Position numbers and translations under genes: made by a program
The notes under the pieces: model-generated
What the model saw: only the letters and a program-made list of their open reading frames with translations
Databases searched by the model: none
Told to the model about the DNA's origin: nothing
Assembly (NCBI RefSeq): GCF_026191635.1
Contig: NZ_JAKRRW010000005.1
Location: 124,001 to 188,000 of the forward strand
Length of the DNA stretch: 64,000 nucleotides
Direction of reading: 5' to 3'
DNA from: Photobacterium obscurum
GTDB lineage: Bacteria > Pseudomonadota > Gammaproteobacteria > Enterobacterales > Vibrionaceae
Shown: in pieces, positions 38,192 through 47,450 of the stretch
How the letters are laid out: each line of letters begins with the position of its first letter
Numbering within the stretch: the stretch's first letter is position 1

Positions 38192-38676
38192 TGATGAGTA
38201 ATGAATACATCGGCAAGGCTAAAGGAATACAGGTAGTGACATTGTGAAAGCCCTCACGCTATAACGCGGCAGTTATTTTATTCAAGTGCACGCATATTCA
38301 CCTACAAGCGAGTTTATTCACAAGATGTTGGTATTTTCTAGAGGGTGGAGAGCGACGTTGCATACATTAGAGACTAGAATGAATATAAAAATCTAACCTG
38401 CAACTAATAAAAAAACCAAGTTTTGATTGGAGATCAAATTTATTGAATCAAGTGTGAGATCAACACAGATATTATTTCAGAAAATAGAATAAATCCTCTT
38501 TATATAGCGTTCACTTCTTTCCAAACTACTTATTTTACCACTCATATTTATTATCACAAAAAGCAACAATAGTATTACTAACCATGTCTGATTGAATTTA
38601 TCTTAAGATAGCAGCCATACAATCACGTACATTGTATGGCTGTCATAAACAACAATTGCACAGTGTATAATACGGT
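38192..38676. promoter_or_regulatory. Upstream region of the VirK/YbjX gene with a 12-bp perfect palindrome
   Basis: CAGCCATACAAT (38612-38623) and ATTGTATGGCTG (38631-38642) are perfect inverted repeats around a 7-base spacer. TATAAT at 38666-38671 is a strong -10. The rest of the region, about 480 bases, is AT-rich with no gene. The palindrome overlaps where a -35 element would lie, so it is a likely operator. Confidence 0.55.
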
Positions 38677-39657
38677 ATGTATTTACCAATTAGAGTTTGT
38701 GCTTTGAATTCAACAACAACCCACTCAGATTACATTCGTGCCCTACCAGCATTAGCCAATACCATTTATCCAAACTCCAAAGGGTTTAGAAAAATAAAAA
38801 AGAATGCCCGTTTCTGTATGTGGGGAATCGTTAATGCGAAAGCCATAAAGGCAATAACAAACATCTTTTCCGACCCAGTGTTGTTACCGATAATCAAGCA
38901 AAACCCTAATATTATCGAAAAGCCACTTAAGCCCTACCTGTGCGTTAACTGGAAAAAAGAAGAAAAGCTTGAACATATTTGCAATCATTTCCTCTTCCTT
39001 AAAGATACCTTTGGCCACCATACATCAACCATCTTTTCTCCGTTCGGCCTAACAATCTTCGAGTTTCAAGACTCACAGAAGAAAACATACAAAGTTCAAC
39101 TTTTCCGGGGCGAAAGCCGTGAAGGTTCACTTGGACTGAAACTGATAGACGACCAAAACCGGAACATATACTCGCTGACCTGTCACATCTCTGCCGGCAA
39201 AAAGAAAGAACTCTACATTGGCGCCCTTCAGGGACCAAGCGAAAGCATTTCAGACCGCCAGCAGGTTATCAAGACACTCACGCGCTCTATCCATGGCCTG
39301 CGAACCAAGGCACTAATGACAGAGTTGACTCTAATCATGGCAAGGGTATTAGAAATAGATGAGATATACGCCATCTCTAACAAAGGACACATCTATCAGG
39401 CTCTTCGATACATAGGTTCCAAAAGAAACTCAATTACGTTCGACTACGACGATTTATGGAGTGAATACGGCGCGACAAAGATCAACAAATATTTCTATCA
39501 GCTGCCAATAAATCCGGCAAGGAAAGATCCGGCAACCCTGAAGAAAACAAAGCGCCGTCTATATACAAAACGCTACCAGTGGCTTGATGGCGCCGAGCAG
39601 AGCATCACAGACCGAATCAAAGCAGTAACTCAAACCCAAAAGAGCGGCCTCAAGTGA
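38677..39657 (+). CDS. VirK/YbjX family protein (DUF535)
   Basis: Up to 326 residues, DUF535. Recognisable parts are a basic N-terminal region (NSKGFRKIKKNARFCMWG) and a long C-terminal domain with LYIGALQGP and the KRRLYTKRYQWLDG ending. The family includes YbjX and VirK and is linked to membrane or antimicrobial-peptide stress in enterics; the molecular role is unknown. The ATG at 38677 lies only five bases after the TATAAT box, so that start would give a nearly leaderless message; a TTG at 38704 is the alternative. Confidence 0.75.
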   Translation: MYLPIRVCALNSTTTHSDYIRALPALANTIYPNSKGFRKIKKNARFCMWGIVNAKAIKAITNIFSDPVLLPIIKQNPNIIEKPLKPYLCVNWKKEEKLEHICNHFLFLKDTFGHHTSTIFSPFGLTIFEFQDSQKKTYKVQLFRGESREGSLGLKLIDDQNRNIYSLTCHISAGKKKELYIGALQGPSESISDRQQVIKTLTRSIHGLRTKALMTELTLIMARVLEIDEIYAISNKGHIYQALRYIGSKRNSITFDYDDLWSEYGATKINKYFYQLPINPARKDPATLKKTKRRLYTKRYQWLDGAEQSITDRIKAVTQTQKSGLK

Positions 39658-39670
39658 GGACGCTCCTTTT
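39642..39670 (+). terminator. Terminator overlapping the end of the VirK/YbjX gene
   Basis: GAGCG, CCTCA, TGAGG and CGCTC form a stem interrupted by single-base bulges; the TGA stop codon lies inside the stem. It is followed by CTTTTATC. Confidence 0.7.
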
Positions 39671-39708
39671 ATCAACCTTTGGATTAAAATAGTAAACTCG
39701 AACCGTAC

Positions 39709-40194
39709 CTACTGTTTCTTCAACACGTATTTATCTGCCAGATCACCGGTGATCCGCTGACCATCACGATCCAACCGGAACAATTGGTTTTCAGCGACAA
39801 AATACTGCGCCACATCTTCATTGTCATTGGGCACGGCTATCGTATTACCGGCTGTATTCCAGTTGAATTTACCCTGATGAGAAAATTGGCCCTTTTCTTT
39901 CCCCAAGTAAGTCTCTGTCAGAACAAAAGTACCATCGAGGTTAATCTCCAGCGTGGTTTCGATCCCTTCGCAATCAGCACACGGTAAAATACCTCGGTAT
40001 GTACCGTTCCAGTCCAGGGAGTTGCGGGCATTATGTGCCATATCGGCTGAAAGAACCTGTTCACCAGGTACTTGGGCTTCTGTTACCACCGTATTATCAG
40101 TCTGCTCTTGCGGCGCGGTATCTGGAGTGGCTTTTTGATCACATCCCGCTATAACTAAACCAGCCAAAACCAGTGCAAGTAGTGTTTTGTTCAT
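39709..40194 (-). CDS. NlpE N-terminal domain lipoprotein
   Basis: 161 residues with a lipobox (VIAGC) and an NlpE-type N-terminal domain (GILPCADCEGIETTLEI with the CxxC pair). E. coli NlpE has a second, C-terminal domain that is missing here, so this is a short, single-domain relative. The role in envelope stress or metal response is inferred from the family only. It is probably transcribed alone. Confidence 0.75.
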   Translation of the reverse strand: MNKTLLALVLAGLVIAGCDQKATPDTAPQEQTDNTVVTEAQVPGEQVLSADMAHNARNSLDWNGTYRGILPCADCEGIETTLEINLDGTFVLTETYLGKEKGQFSHQGKFNWNTAGNTIAVPNDNEDVAQYFVAENQLFRLDRDGQRITGDLADKYVLKKQ

Positions 40195-40397
40195 GATAAC
40201 TCCTTAGTCTCAAACACAGAGCAATTATAGACAGGGCTATGTCTGCGCAGCGTCATCGCCAAGTTAGCGGTAAGTCAAAAAAGTATACCACTCTCAATAG
40301 GTTGGCCAGCTTTGTAGATTTACCCCGCACATCGCCGACAAAAAAGGCAACAAATGCACCACCTTTTCATTGTATCCAGAAGATTACGGAATAACGG

Positions 40398-41618
40398 TTA
40401 GTCCTCGTTAATCGCACCAATTCTATGGATAGATAGATCAGCGCCGTTGTATTCTTCTTCAGCGGTCAAACGTAAACCGACCGTCTTCTTAATCAGGCCA
40501 TAAATTATCGCCGAGCCGGCAACTGCCACTACAATGCCGACAATAGTGCCAATGAACTGGCTCGCCAAACTCACTCCACCGAGCCCGCCAAACGCCTCGC
40601 TGCCGAAGATGCCAGCAGCAATACCACCCCACGCTCCGCATACGCCATGCAATGGCCATACACCCAGCACATCATCAAGATGCAATTTATTCTGAATATA
40701 GGTAAATAACCAAACAAACAGGGCTCCCGCAATAGCTCCTGTAACGAGGGCACCGACAGGGTGCATAAGATCGGAACCAGCACAAACGGCAACTAAGCCT
40801 GCTAGCGGGCCGTTATGAATAAAACCGGGGTCATTCTTGCCGACAAAGAGTGACGTAATGATCCCGCCGACCATCGCCATCAAGGTATTCACCGCAACCA
40901 GGCCGCTGATACCCTCCATGGTTTGCGCCGACATCACGTTAAAGCCAAACCAGCCAATCGTCAGGATCCATGCCCCCAAGGCCAGCAAGGGAATATTGGA
41001 TGGTGCAAAAGCAACGAGACGGCCACCACGATAACGACCATTTCGAATACCCAGCATAGCCACCGCAACCAAAGCGATCCAGCCACCGACGGCATGGACG
41101 ACCACCGAGCCGGCAAAGTCATGGAAAGCGGCACCAAATGTTGCTGTCAGCCAGTCCTGAAAGCCGTAATTTCCGTTCCAGATGAGCCCTTCAAAGAACG
41201 GATAGACCAAGCCGACAATAAAAAAGGAGCCGACCAGCATCGGATAGAAACGTGCACGTTCAGCAATACCGCCCGATATAATCGCCGGGATCGCCGCTGC
41301 AAAGGTCATAAGAAAAAAGAACTTCACCAGTTCATAACCATTACTGGCACTGAGCTGCTCGGCACTGGACAAGAAGGTAATGTCATAAGCAACCCAGTAG
41401 CCGATGAAAAAATAGGCTATCGCGGAAAAGCCAAAATCAGCAATGATTTTAACTAATGCGTTCACCTGGTTTTTCTGCCTGACGGTGCCGACTTCCAAGA
41501 AGGCAAAACCGGCGTGCATGGCCAGAACCATGATCGCCCCCATCAGAATAAATAACGTATTAGAACTTTGGATCAATATTTCTACAGCGTTGTTGATGTT
41601 GTCCACAAACGTCCCCAC
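40398..41618 (-). CDS. amtB: Ammonium transporter AmtB
   Basis: 406 residues with about 11 membrane helices. The twin-His pore is at FHDFAGSVVVHAVGG and PLHGVCGAWGG, and the selectivity region includes AFLEVGTVRQKN. It carries ammonium across the inner membrane. A PII gene (glnK), often adjacent, is not present here. The upstream sigma-54 promoter and NtrC-like sites point to nitrogen-limitation control. Confidence 0.92.
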   Translation of the reverse strand: MGTFVDNINNAVEILIQSSNTLFILMGAIMVLAMHAGFAFLEVGTVRQKNQVNALVKIIADFGFSAIAYFFIGYWVAYDITFLSSAEQLSASNGYELVKFFFLMTFAAAIPAIISGGIAERARFYPMLVGSFFIVGLVYPFFEGLIWNGNYGFQDWLTATFGAAFHDFAGSVVVHAVGGWIALVAVAMLGIRNGRYRGGRLVAFAPSNIPLLALGAWILTIGWFGFNVMSAQTMEGISGLVAVNTLMAMVGGIITSLFVGKNDPGFIHNGPLAGLVAVCAGSDLMHPVGALVTGAIAGALFVWLFTYIQNKLHLDDVLGVWPLHGVCGAWGGIAAGIFGSEAFGGLGGVSLASQFIGTIVGIVVAVAGSAIIYGLIKKTVGLRLTAEEEYNGADLSIHRIGAINED

Positions 41619-41653
41619 ATCCTTGTTGATTAATCATGTTTGCACCAAGAACA

Positions 41654-41882
41654 GAGCAGGTTCTGTGCCAGAGCGAACCATATTAGGGAACCGAATTGGA
41701 ATAGCGATACGGCACTGATTATAAGCTAATGTTTTTAATTAGATTAATAGTAATACTGACGCACGAATTTTGTGCATAACAACGACAACTAGAAAGCCCA
41801 AGCACTCCAAGCAAGCCTTAGAGATAGGGATATTGTGCGCTTATTTGGTGCATACCAATGAACCTCGCACCACCATAGTGCC
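41654..41882 (-). promoter_or_regulatory. Sigma-54 promoter and NtrC-like sites for amtB
   Basis: On the minus strand, CTGGCACAGAACCTGCTC (41671 to 41654) has the -24 GG and -12 GC spaced by ten bases, the sigma-54 pattern. Three further-upstream sites follow the NtrC consensus TGCAC-N7-GTGCA with one or two mismatches: 41760-41776, 41836-41852 and 41866-41882. Confidence 0.75.
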
Positions 41883-42004
41883 TAAATTTTATCGCGAGCA
41901 CCCTAGCCGAATATAAATAAAGCAAAAAAGTAGGTGCCGAAGGGGAAATAGATACCAACCTCTCTATTAAAGTAGATTGATACCCAGCACCTGCTTCAAG
42001 TTAA

Positions 42005-43600
42005 CTACAGAACAAAATCCTCATCGCCGAGCATGAAAGCGTCAAACTCTTCTTCATTGGTAAACGGCAACTCAATATTAAAGTATTGATACAGGCCGCT
42101 ATACGCTGACGAAATCACACTGATTGATTCACTATCCACCGAGTTTTGAATATCCGCAAAACTGGAGTTAAATGTTTCCTGACGCTCCTCGATTTCTTTC
42201 AGCACCAAATTCTCATACTCTATCGTTTGCTGATCAATCAGCGGAAATGCCTGTTCACAGATTGCTTCAATCTCTTGCCTTTTTAGTTTTGCAGCTTCAG
42301 CGGCTGCCAAAATACTAATCACCACCTTAGCCGTTTGGTCAATCAGTTTTAGCAAGGTAACCGTCAACACCGCAGATACAAATGCCGTTAACACAATGCA
42401 AATATAATCGGGTAGCCCGAGTGACTTGAGGTAGGTATTGAATGTAGAACAAACGCCAATCACAGCCAAACCCACTAGAGCCTTTGAAATATTAATGATG
42501 ACCGATGAAAACGAACGCGTTTCTCCCTTTATAAAGGACCACACTTCCTTGACCAAAATAGAAAGATATTTTCCACCTTTCTTAAAAGCACCTCTTAAAT
42601 CTTTAAAAAAAGAAAAGATGATATTCTTGAAAAATTCAGAGGCTTTCGATCTTATCTCAGTAAGGCCTGAGGTTTTGAACTCCTCTTTAAAGCGGGCCTT
42701 TGCATCATTAAATATTGACGACAGGCTTTCAGTAATACTCTTTTGATCATTACTGTTCCAGGCTTCATATATCTCTTGAATGACCCTTCCAGCAAGATAT
42801 GAAACAAACTTTCCACTCGCATTTTTCGCAACATTTACCGCTGACACCGATGCATGCGACGCAACTTGCATAGTTTTCGCTTCAAGCTCTAATTTATGAT
42901 CAGCCAATCGCCGTAATTTTTTTTTTGCTTCAGCAGAATCGGCAGTTGTCGCATTGATGCAAGCTTCAACCAAACCACCTTCGAGCGTGACTGCAGATTT
43001 AGAAGACACGGCGACTTCAAGCTTCTGCAAAACAGACTCCGCCTTCGCGTCACCTTGCGCTTTCTGCTTTTCCCAGTAGCTCCGGTGCTTTTCGATATCT
43101 TCCTGCGGAACAGTGAGATACTGATTATTTTCCAAATACCGATCAACTGCCAAATCAGCCGAATTCTGTATAACCTTGTGCTGACGGTTTTCCCCCTTGA
43201 GCACTCTCCCCCTCTGATGAGCAATGACATCAGTAGAATCATCGTTGTATGTCGCGGCGTCAGATTTACTCTTGGACATTTTCTGTCCATTCATCTTGTC
43301 ATTGTAAAGCTTGTCGGTTGTCGTGAACTGCTTTCCTGATCCCTTTATCGCCTCATCAATATTCCTTAAGGCTACATCCCTCTCTTCAAACTGGTTACCA
43401 AACCGGTTGGGGTTATTGTTTCGCTCGCCATCCTTTCGATAGTTAACGTCAGCAAGTCCTTCAACATACTGATCTGTCGCCTTGGCTATATTTTCCGCTC
43501 TTTCCTTTACAGCCCATCCTAAGTCAATATTTAAACGACCAGAAATGTCATTACAGAACTCAGTAATGACATCATTTACAAAAATATTAGATTGATTCAT
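42005..43600 (-). CDS. Large membrane protein of unknown function, operon with TerB-like gene
   Basis: 531 residues, not recognised. The first 360 residues look mainly helical and charged, with coiled-coil-like stretches around 155-260; then there are two hydrophobic segments (about 368-388 and 400-420) and a charged C-terminal part. Last gene of a four-gene minus-strand operon; 41 bases separate it from the upstream gene. The layout, a long soluble part, two membrane helices near the C-terminus and a helical tail, resembles large membrane-remodelling proteins but no GTPase motif was found. Confidence 0.7.
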   Translation of the reverse strand: MNQSNIFVNDVITEFCNDISGRLNIDLGWAVKERAENIAKATDQYVEGLADVNYRKDGERNNNPNRFGNQFEERDVALRNIDEAIKGSGKQFTTTDKLYNDKMNGQKMSKSKSDAATYNDDSTDVIAHQRGRVLKGENRQHKVIQNSADLAVDRYLENNQYLTVPQEDIEKHRSYWEKQKAQGDAKAESVLQKLEVAVSSKSAVTLEGGLVEACINATTADSAEAKKKLRRLADHKLELEAKTMQVASHASVSAVNVAKNASGKFVSYLAGRVIQEIYEAWNSNDQKSITESLSSIFNDAKARFKEEFKTSGLTEIRSKASEFFKNIIFSFFKDLRGAFKKGGKYLSILVKEVWSFIKGETRSFSSVIINISKALVGLAVIGVCSTFNTYLKSLGLPDYICIVLTAFVSAVLTVTLLKLIDQTAKVVISILAAAEAAKLKRQEIEAICEQAFPLIDQQTIEYENLVLKEIEERQETFNSSFADIQNSVDSESISVISSAYSGLYQYFNIELPFTNEEEFDAFMLGDEDFVL

Positions 43601-43641
43601 AAAAATAGCGTTAAAAGAAAGGAGCCATAGGCTCCTTCACA

Positions 43642-44649
43642 TTAGATAGAATTGATTTTTTCCAATACTGCGTTGGTATCTTCGATTAGGGCTTTACCTT
43701 TAACAGAGACTGAGCCGTCTTCCAGCAATAATGGACACTCGATAACCCCAACAACCAACTTCGCCATCAGCGCGCTGTGCGCTAATTTAACCTGCTCATC
43801 TTTGGTTAGTTTCCGGTAATCCGTTTCTCTGTACGCAATCTTAGACAGCTCGATAGTAAAGCCCCCCAGAAGACGAGTCAGTTTTACCAACAATAGATCT
43901 AGGTCACTGGCAGCTTTATAAATCCGGTTGGTAGCAGCACTGGCTGCCTTCTTTTGCTTCTCATAGGCTTCGGCCTTTCTTTCATTAGCGCGGGCCTGCT
44001 CATAGGCTTCTTCTGCTTTCGAAGCCAGCATCATGCCCCCAACAGCCAAAATAGGTCCAGCCACAACACCACCCAGTACAGCGGTACCACCCGCCATACC
44101 AAAGGCTGTAGAACTGGTACCCAGGGCACCGCCGCCAAGCCAGGCCAATGTTGCGTTTGTCGCCGCCGCCCCACTCAGGCTACTGATCGCCGTCCCGGTA
44201 GATGCCGCAGCCAGTGCCTGCACACCACCATAAGCCGCAAAACCTGCGATAGCACCGCTACTGACAGCCGCCCCACCACCCAGGCCACACTCGGTTAGTG
44301 AAACTTGCAGCCTGTTAAGGGTAAGGATGGTCTTCGAAATATCGACGCTCCCAACATCAGCTGCTTCGACCTTGGATAAATCGACATTCTTGAAGCTATC
44401 AAATTCAGCTTTCCAGGCCTTTAGGCCAACATCAATCGCATTGACCTTTCTTTTGCCATAGGTTTCGAGCTTATTCTGAGTCTGTTTACGGGCCTTTTCC
44501 AACAGCTCATCGGCAGCATCGACTTTCTTTTTCGCTCGGGCATTGATTGTTTTTGCCAGTTCAAAATCTTCTTTGGCATCAACCCCTTTCTTCACACCAT
44601 ACGCACCAGCAGCAATCGCCGCACCAGCAAGAATAAATGGAATAGGCAT
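43642..44649 (-). CDS. Glycine-rich membrane protein of unknown function
   Basis: 335 residues: an N-terminal hydrophobic helix (PFILAGAAIAAGAYG), a charged coiled-coil-like section (about 28-70), then a glycine- and alanine-rich hydrophobic region (about 122-215) with glycine-zipper repeats, and a helical C-terminal domain. Comparable proteins are sometimes annotated as chemotaxis proteins but no chemotaxis motif is seen. The start lies two bases downstream of the TerB-like gene's stop codon, so translation is probably coupled. Confidence 0.72.
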   Translation of the reverse strand: MPIPFILAGAAIAAGAYGVKKGVDAKEDFELAKTINARAKKKVDAADELLEKARKQTQNKLETYGKRKVNAIDVGLKAWKAEFDSFKNVDLSKVEAADVGSVDISKTILTLNRLQVSLTECGLGGGAAVSSGAIAGFAAYGGVQALAAASTGTAISSLSGAAATNATLAWLGGGALGTSSTAFGMAGGTAVLGGVVAGPILAVGGMMLASKAEEAYEQARANERKAEAYEKQKKAASAATNRIYKAASDLDLLLVKLTRLLGGFTIELSKIAYRETDYRKLTKDEQVKLAHSALMAKLVVGVIECPLLLEDGSVSVKGKALIEDTNAVLEKINSI

Positions 44650-44651
44650 AA

Positions 44652-45041
44652 TTACCCCTCCATCATCATCGAAGCTTCAGCAACCAATGACATCTGCCTT
44701 GTCACCCAAAACTCAACTTCATCTACATCTTGTTGGCTAAAGCCCAGCACTTCGGCAACATCGAGCACAAATTTCTGCTCTGCCGGGTCGAAATCTTCAT
44801 CTGCATGCCCTAGGCCAATGAGTTCGAACATCACTGAGTATCTTGCTTTGCGAGAATCAAAAATTGTTGCCAGAGCACTTAACTCATAGCCTTCAGCTTC
44901 AATTCCATTTTCTGCTTGAGCTTTTAATACTGCCAGCAAATCCAGTTCTTGCTGCTCAAGGACGCCATCCGCCTTAATCAAATCATTGGCCAATGCCAAA
45001 AAAACTTTTTGCTGCTTTGTATTTAGATTTTGTATAAACAT
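44652..45041 (-). CDS. TerB-like protein
   Basis: 129 residues, all helical in appearance. It resembles the TerB family: LANDLIKADGVLEQQELDLLAVL near the start and an acidic metal-binding-like stretch GHADEDFDPAEQKFVLDVAEVL. TerB-like proteins are linked to tellurite and other envelope or stress responses through partners with membrane domains, which agrees with the neighbouring genes. Nine bases after the Cys-cluster gene. Confidence 0.75.
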   Translation of the reverse strand: MFIQNLNTKQQKVFLALANDLIKADGVLEQQELDLLAVLKAQAENGIEAEGYELSALATIFDSRKARYSVMFELIGLGHADEDFDPAEQKFVLDVAEVLGFSQQDVDEVEFWVTRQMSLVAEASMMMEG

Positions 45042-45050
45042 GAGGGATAC

Positions 45051-45335
45051 CTATTGTTCAATGCCTTGGAGCTTTTTACAGGCTTCAATATTCAAAACGT
45101 AATATTCAGGAAGAGTCATGGATTGACTAAAGAACTTGCGATACATCGTATCGATATTGCAGATATCGGGACGCTCATCATAAATAGCACAAAGGTTATT
45201 ATTTTCATCAAAGTGACAACAAACGCCATCGCCCCGATCTAAATGCAGGTAGAGCTCATGGCCTCTGATATTCCGGCAACACAAGCCACATTTATCACAT
45301 GGGAAAGATTTGTTTTTATGATGGTTCATAGACAT
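45051..45335 (-). CDS. YkgJ-type cysteine cluster protein
   Basis: 94 residues with the CDKCGLCCRNI motif, a CCHFD segment and IYDERPDIC, typical of YkgJ/UPF0153-type proteins that bind zinc or an Fe-S cluster. These are putative metal-centre proteins of unknown role. It is the first gene of the four-gene operon and starts 178 bases upstream from the tnaA terminator. Confidence 0.78.
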   Translation of the reverse strand: MSMNHHKNKSFPCDKCGLCCRNIRGHELYLHLDRGDGVCCHFDENNNLCAIYDERPDICNIDTMYRKFFSQSMTLPEYYVLNIEACKKLQGIEQ

Positions 45336-45439
45336 TATTCAACTGCAATCTATGAAAGAGTGTGACAGTTATTTTTGACAAAAAATGGGAGAAGGTTCAA
45401 AAAAAACAGACAGTTGAAGCACAATTAAAACGTTCGTTT

Positions 45440-45472
45440 AAAAAACAAACAGCCCCAGTTTCCACCGAGGCT
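45440..45472 (-). terminator. Terminator of tnaA
   Basis: On the minus strand AGCCTCGG / CTGGGGCT form an 8-bp stem (with two wobble pairs) with a TGGAAA loop, followed by GTTTGTTTTTT. Confidence 0.75.
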
Positions 45473-45513
45473 ATTTCTTGTTTAATGTTCAGTCATGTAG
45501 CTGAAACGTGAGC

Positions 45514-46920
45514 TCATACATACTCAACTGGCTTAAGCTTGGCGGTAAAGTGACGCAATACCGGCGGCTCATATTCAAATGTCAGCCCCTTGATTTCATG
45601 GGCCCGTTGGCAAACGGCAATTAGAGCATCGGCAATATAGTCCATATGATCATTGGTATAGACACGACGCGGGATCGTCAGACGCATCAACTCCAGCGGC
45701 GTTTCCTTCTGCTTACCCGTTTCCGGATCGCGCCCCAGCAACAATGAACCAATTTCAACCGCTCGAACCCCGGACTCAAGGTAGAGCTCGTTACACAGCG
45801 CATGAGCCGGGAACTGCTCCGGCGGAATATGCGGCAGGATTTTCTTGGCATCGACAAACACCGCATGGCCGCCCGTCGGATACTGGATAGGTACCCCCCC
45901 CTCGCGCAGGCGTTCACCAAGGTATTCCACCTGACTGATCCGGTAGTGCAGGAAGTTTTCATCGGCCCCTTCGTACAAGCCGCGCGCCAGTGCTTCCATA
46001 TCACGCCCCGCCATACCACCATAGGTCACAAAGCCTTCCATCGGCACACAGCGGGTGCGTACCGCCTGGAACAACTCTTCATGATCGCGAATACAGCATA
46101 AACCACCAATATTGACCATAGGATCTTTCTTCGCCGACATCGTCAGCATATCGCCATATTGGTACATCTCACGGATGATCTCGAGGATCGAACTGTCCTC
46201 ATAGCCCGGCTCGCGCTGCTTGATGAAATAGGCGTTTTCACAGTAGCGGGCAGAATCGATCACAACCGGAATATCGTTCTTTTTCGCGATCTCGTACACC
46301 GCACGCATGTTAGCCATCGACACCGGTTGGCCGCCCGAGCTATTGCAAGTCACTGTTGTGATAATCGCCGCAATATTTTCAGAGCCATAATGCGCGATAG
46401 TCGATTCCAGCTTGTCGAGATCGAAGTTGCCCTTCCAGTCTTCATAAGTTTCGGTATCGAAGGCTTTCTCGGTCAGGACATTGATCGCCTTGCCGCCGTT
46501 GAGTTCCACATGGCCAGCTGTCGTATCGAAATGGTAGTTAGAAATGAACACCGGCTTGTCGCCACCGCGCACTGTTTTCATTCGCTCGATCAAACAAGGA
46601 AATAGTATCTGCTCTGCTCCTCGTCCCTGGTGGGCTGGCACTGTCAGTTTATAGCCGAAGAAATACTGCACGGCCTCGCACAGATTGAAATAGTTACGGC
46701 TTCCGGCATAAGACTCATCGCCCATCATCAAACCGGCCCACTGTACATCACTCATCGCCCCGGTTCCCGAATCAGTCAGCAAATCGATATAGACATCTTC
46801 GCTGCGCAACATAAACGGGTTGTACCCGGCTTCGATTAGGGCTTCACGGCGATCATCCTCATTAGTCATGCGGATCGGTTCCACCATTTTGATGCGGAAC
46901 GGTTCTGGAATACGTTTCAT
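45514..46920 (-). CDS. tnaA: Tryptophanase TnaA
   Basis: 468 residues, PLP-dependent beta-eliminating lyase that turns tryptophan into indole, pyruvate and ammonia. The PLP lysine lies in MSAKKDPM. Tyrosine phenol-lyase is excluded at the diagnostic site: here [15 protein letters not shown] carries Ile, where the tyrosine enzyme has Arg in its corresponding VRSMERG. The C-terminus [11 protein letters not shown] also matches tryptophanase. A TnaC leader lies upstream, as in the E. coli operon. There is no tnaB permease gene downstream. Confidence 0.92.
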   Translation of the reverse strand: MKRIPEPFRIKMVEPIRMTNEDDRREALIEAGYNPFMLRSEDVYIDLLTDSGTGAMSDVQWAGLMMGDESYAGSRNYFNLCEAVQYFFGYKLTVPAHQGRGAEQILFPCLIERMKTVRGGDKPVFISNYHFDTTAGHVELNGGKAINVLTEKAFDTETYEDWKGNFDLDKLESTIAHYGSENIAAIITTVTCNSSGGQPVSMANMRAVYEIAKKNDIPVVIDSARYCENAYFIKQREPGYEDSSILEIIREMYQYGDMLTMSAKKDPMVNIGGLCCIRDHEELFQAVRTRCVPMEGFVTYGGMAGRDMEALARGLYEGADENFLHYRISQVEYLGERLREGGVPIQYPTGGHAVFVDAKKILPHIPPEQFPAHALCNELYLESGVRAVEIGSLLLGRDPETGKQKETPLELMRLTIPRRVYTNDHMDYIADALIAVCQRAHEIKGLTFEYEPPVLRHFTAKLKPVEYV

Positions 46921-47109
46921 AGAAAATGCCTCATAAGCAACCGCCAGATTCTGCTAATTTTCTCTTCGATATAGCGAATCAATGGCGGGTTCAACAATTG
47001 ACCAACAGCAACTTTCAGCCAAAAGCTGTGCTGTTAGGTTTCTTAGGTTGGCTTGTTGATAACAAGCAAGAAAATGCGAAGTGCGTTAAGCAAAATGCAT
47101 TAAAAAGGC

Positions 47110-47211
47110 TTATACAGACGGGAAATCGTGGGACAGGCGAAAGTCTTGATTGTACCAAGATGACAACACGAGTGTGATGTCTGGCGTAACCAAGCAGGTT
47201 GTGCTCATCAT
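47110..47211 (-). CDS. tnaC: TnaC regulatory leader peptide
   Basis: A 33-residue open frame upstream of tnaA with AAGGA upstream of a double ATG. The residues that stall E. coli TnaC are all in place: Trp19, Asp23 four residues later and Pro31 twelve residues after Trp (SWYNQDFRLSHDFP). Unlike E. coli, two residues (Ser-Val) and a TAA follow the Pro. The stop is 189 bases before tnaA, leaving room for a Rho-dependent terminator as in E. coli. Tryptophan would induce arrest and allow read-through to tnaA. Confidence 0.85.
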   Translation of the reverse strand: MMSTTCLVTPDITLVLSSWYNQDFRLSHDFPSV

Positions 47212-47450
47212 GTCATCCTTCCTTGACGTGGGTTTCTAGACCAGTATAGCCAGACGCATGGCCGATAAACCACAGGGGAAGTTTAAAACTGAGACATGGA
47301 CAAAATTTGCACTGAGGGAGTATTCACTGAGGAACGAATGGTATTGATGAACAGCAGAAAGGAGCCGCGAGTAAAATCCTTCAATCCCGGCTCTCTAATT
47401 AGTAAATTGTCGTCGATTTCCATCCATGTTTAACTCGCTCGTAATATTGG
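47212..47450. promoter_or_regulatory. tnaC upstream region and 3' flank of a small exported protein gene
   Basis: TATACT on the minus strand near 47246 is a possible -10 for tnaC. A hairpin at 47362-47393 (GAGCCG / CGGCTC) followed by CTTTC lies after the small exported protein gene and probably ends its transcript. No CRP site was clear. Confidence 0.4.

Noticed and set aside
45514..46920. Tyrosine phenol-lyase as the identity of the PLP lyase
   Set aside because: The diagnostic Arg of the tyrosine enzyme is Ile here, the C-terminal HFTAKLKP matches tryptophanase, and a TnaC leader is present.
46960..47020. A second Trp-to-Pro series at TnaC spacing (WLKVAVGQLLNPP) on the minus strand upstream of tnaA
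   Set aside because: A stop codon lies just upstream with no start codon between, no Asp follows at +4, and no ribosome binding site precedes it. The frame at 47110-47211 is the true leader.
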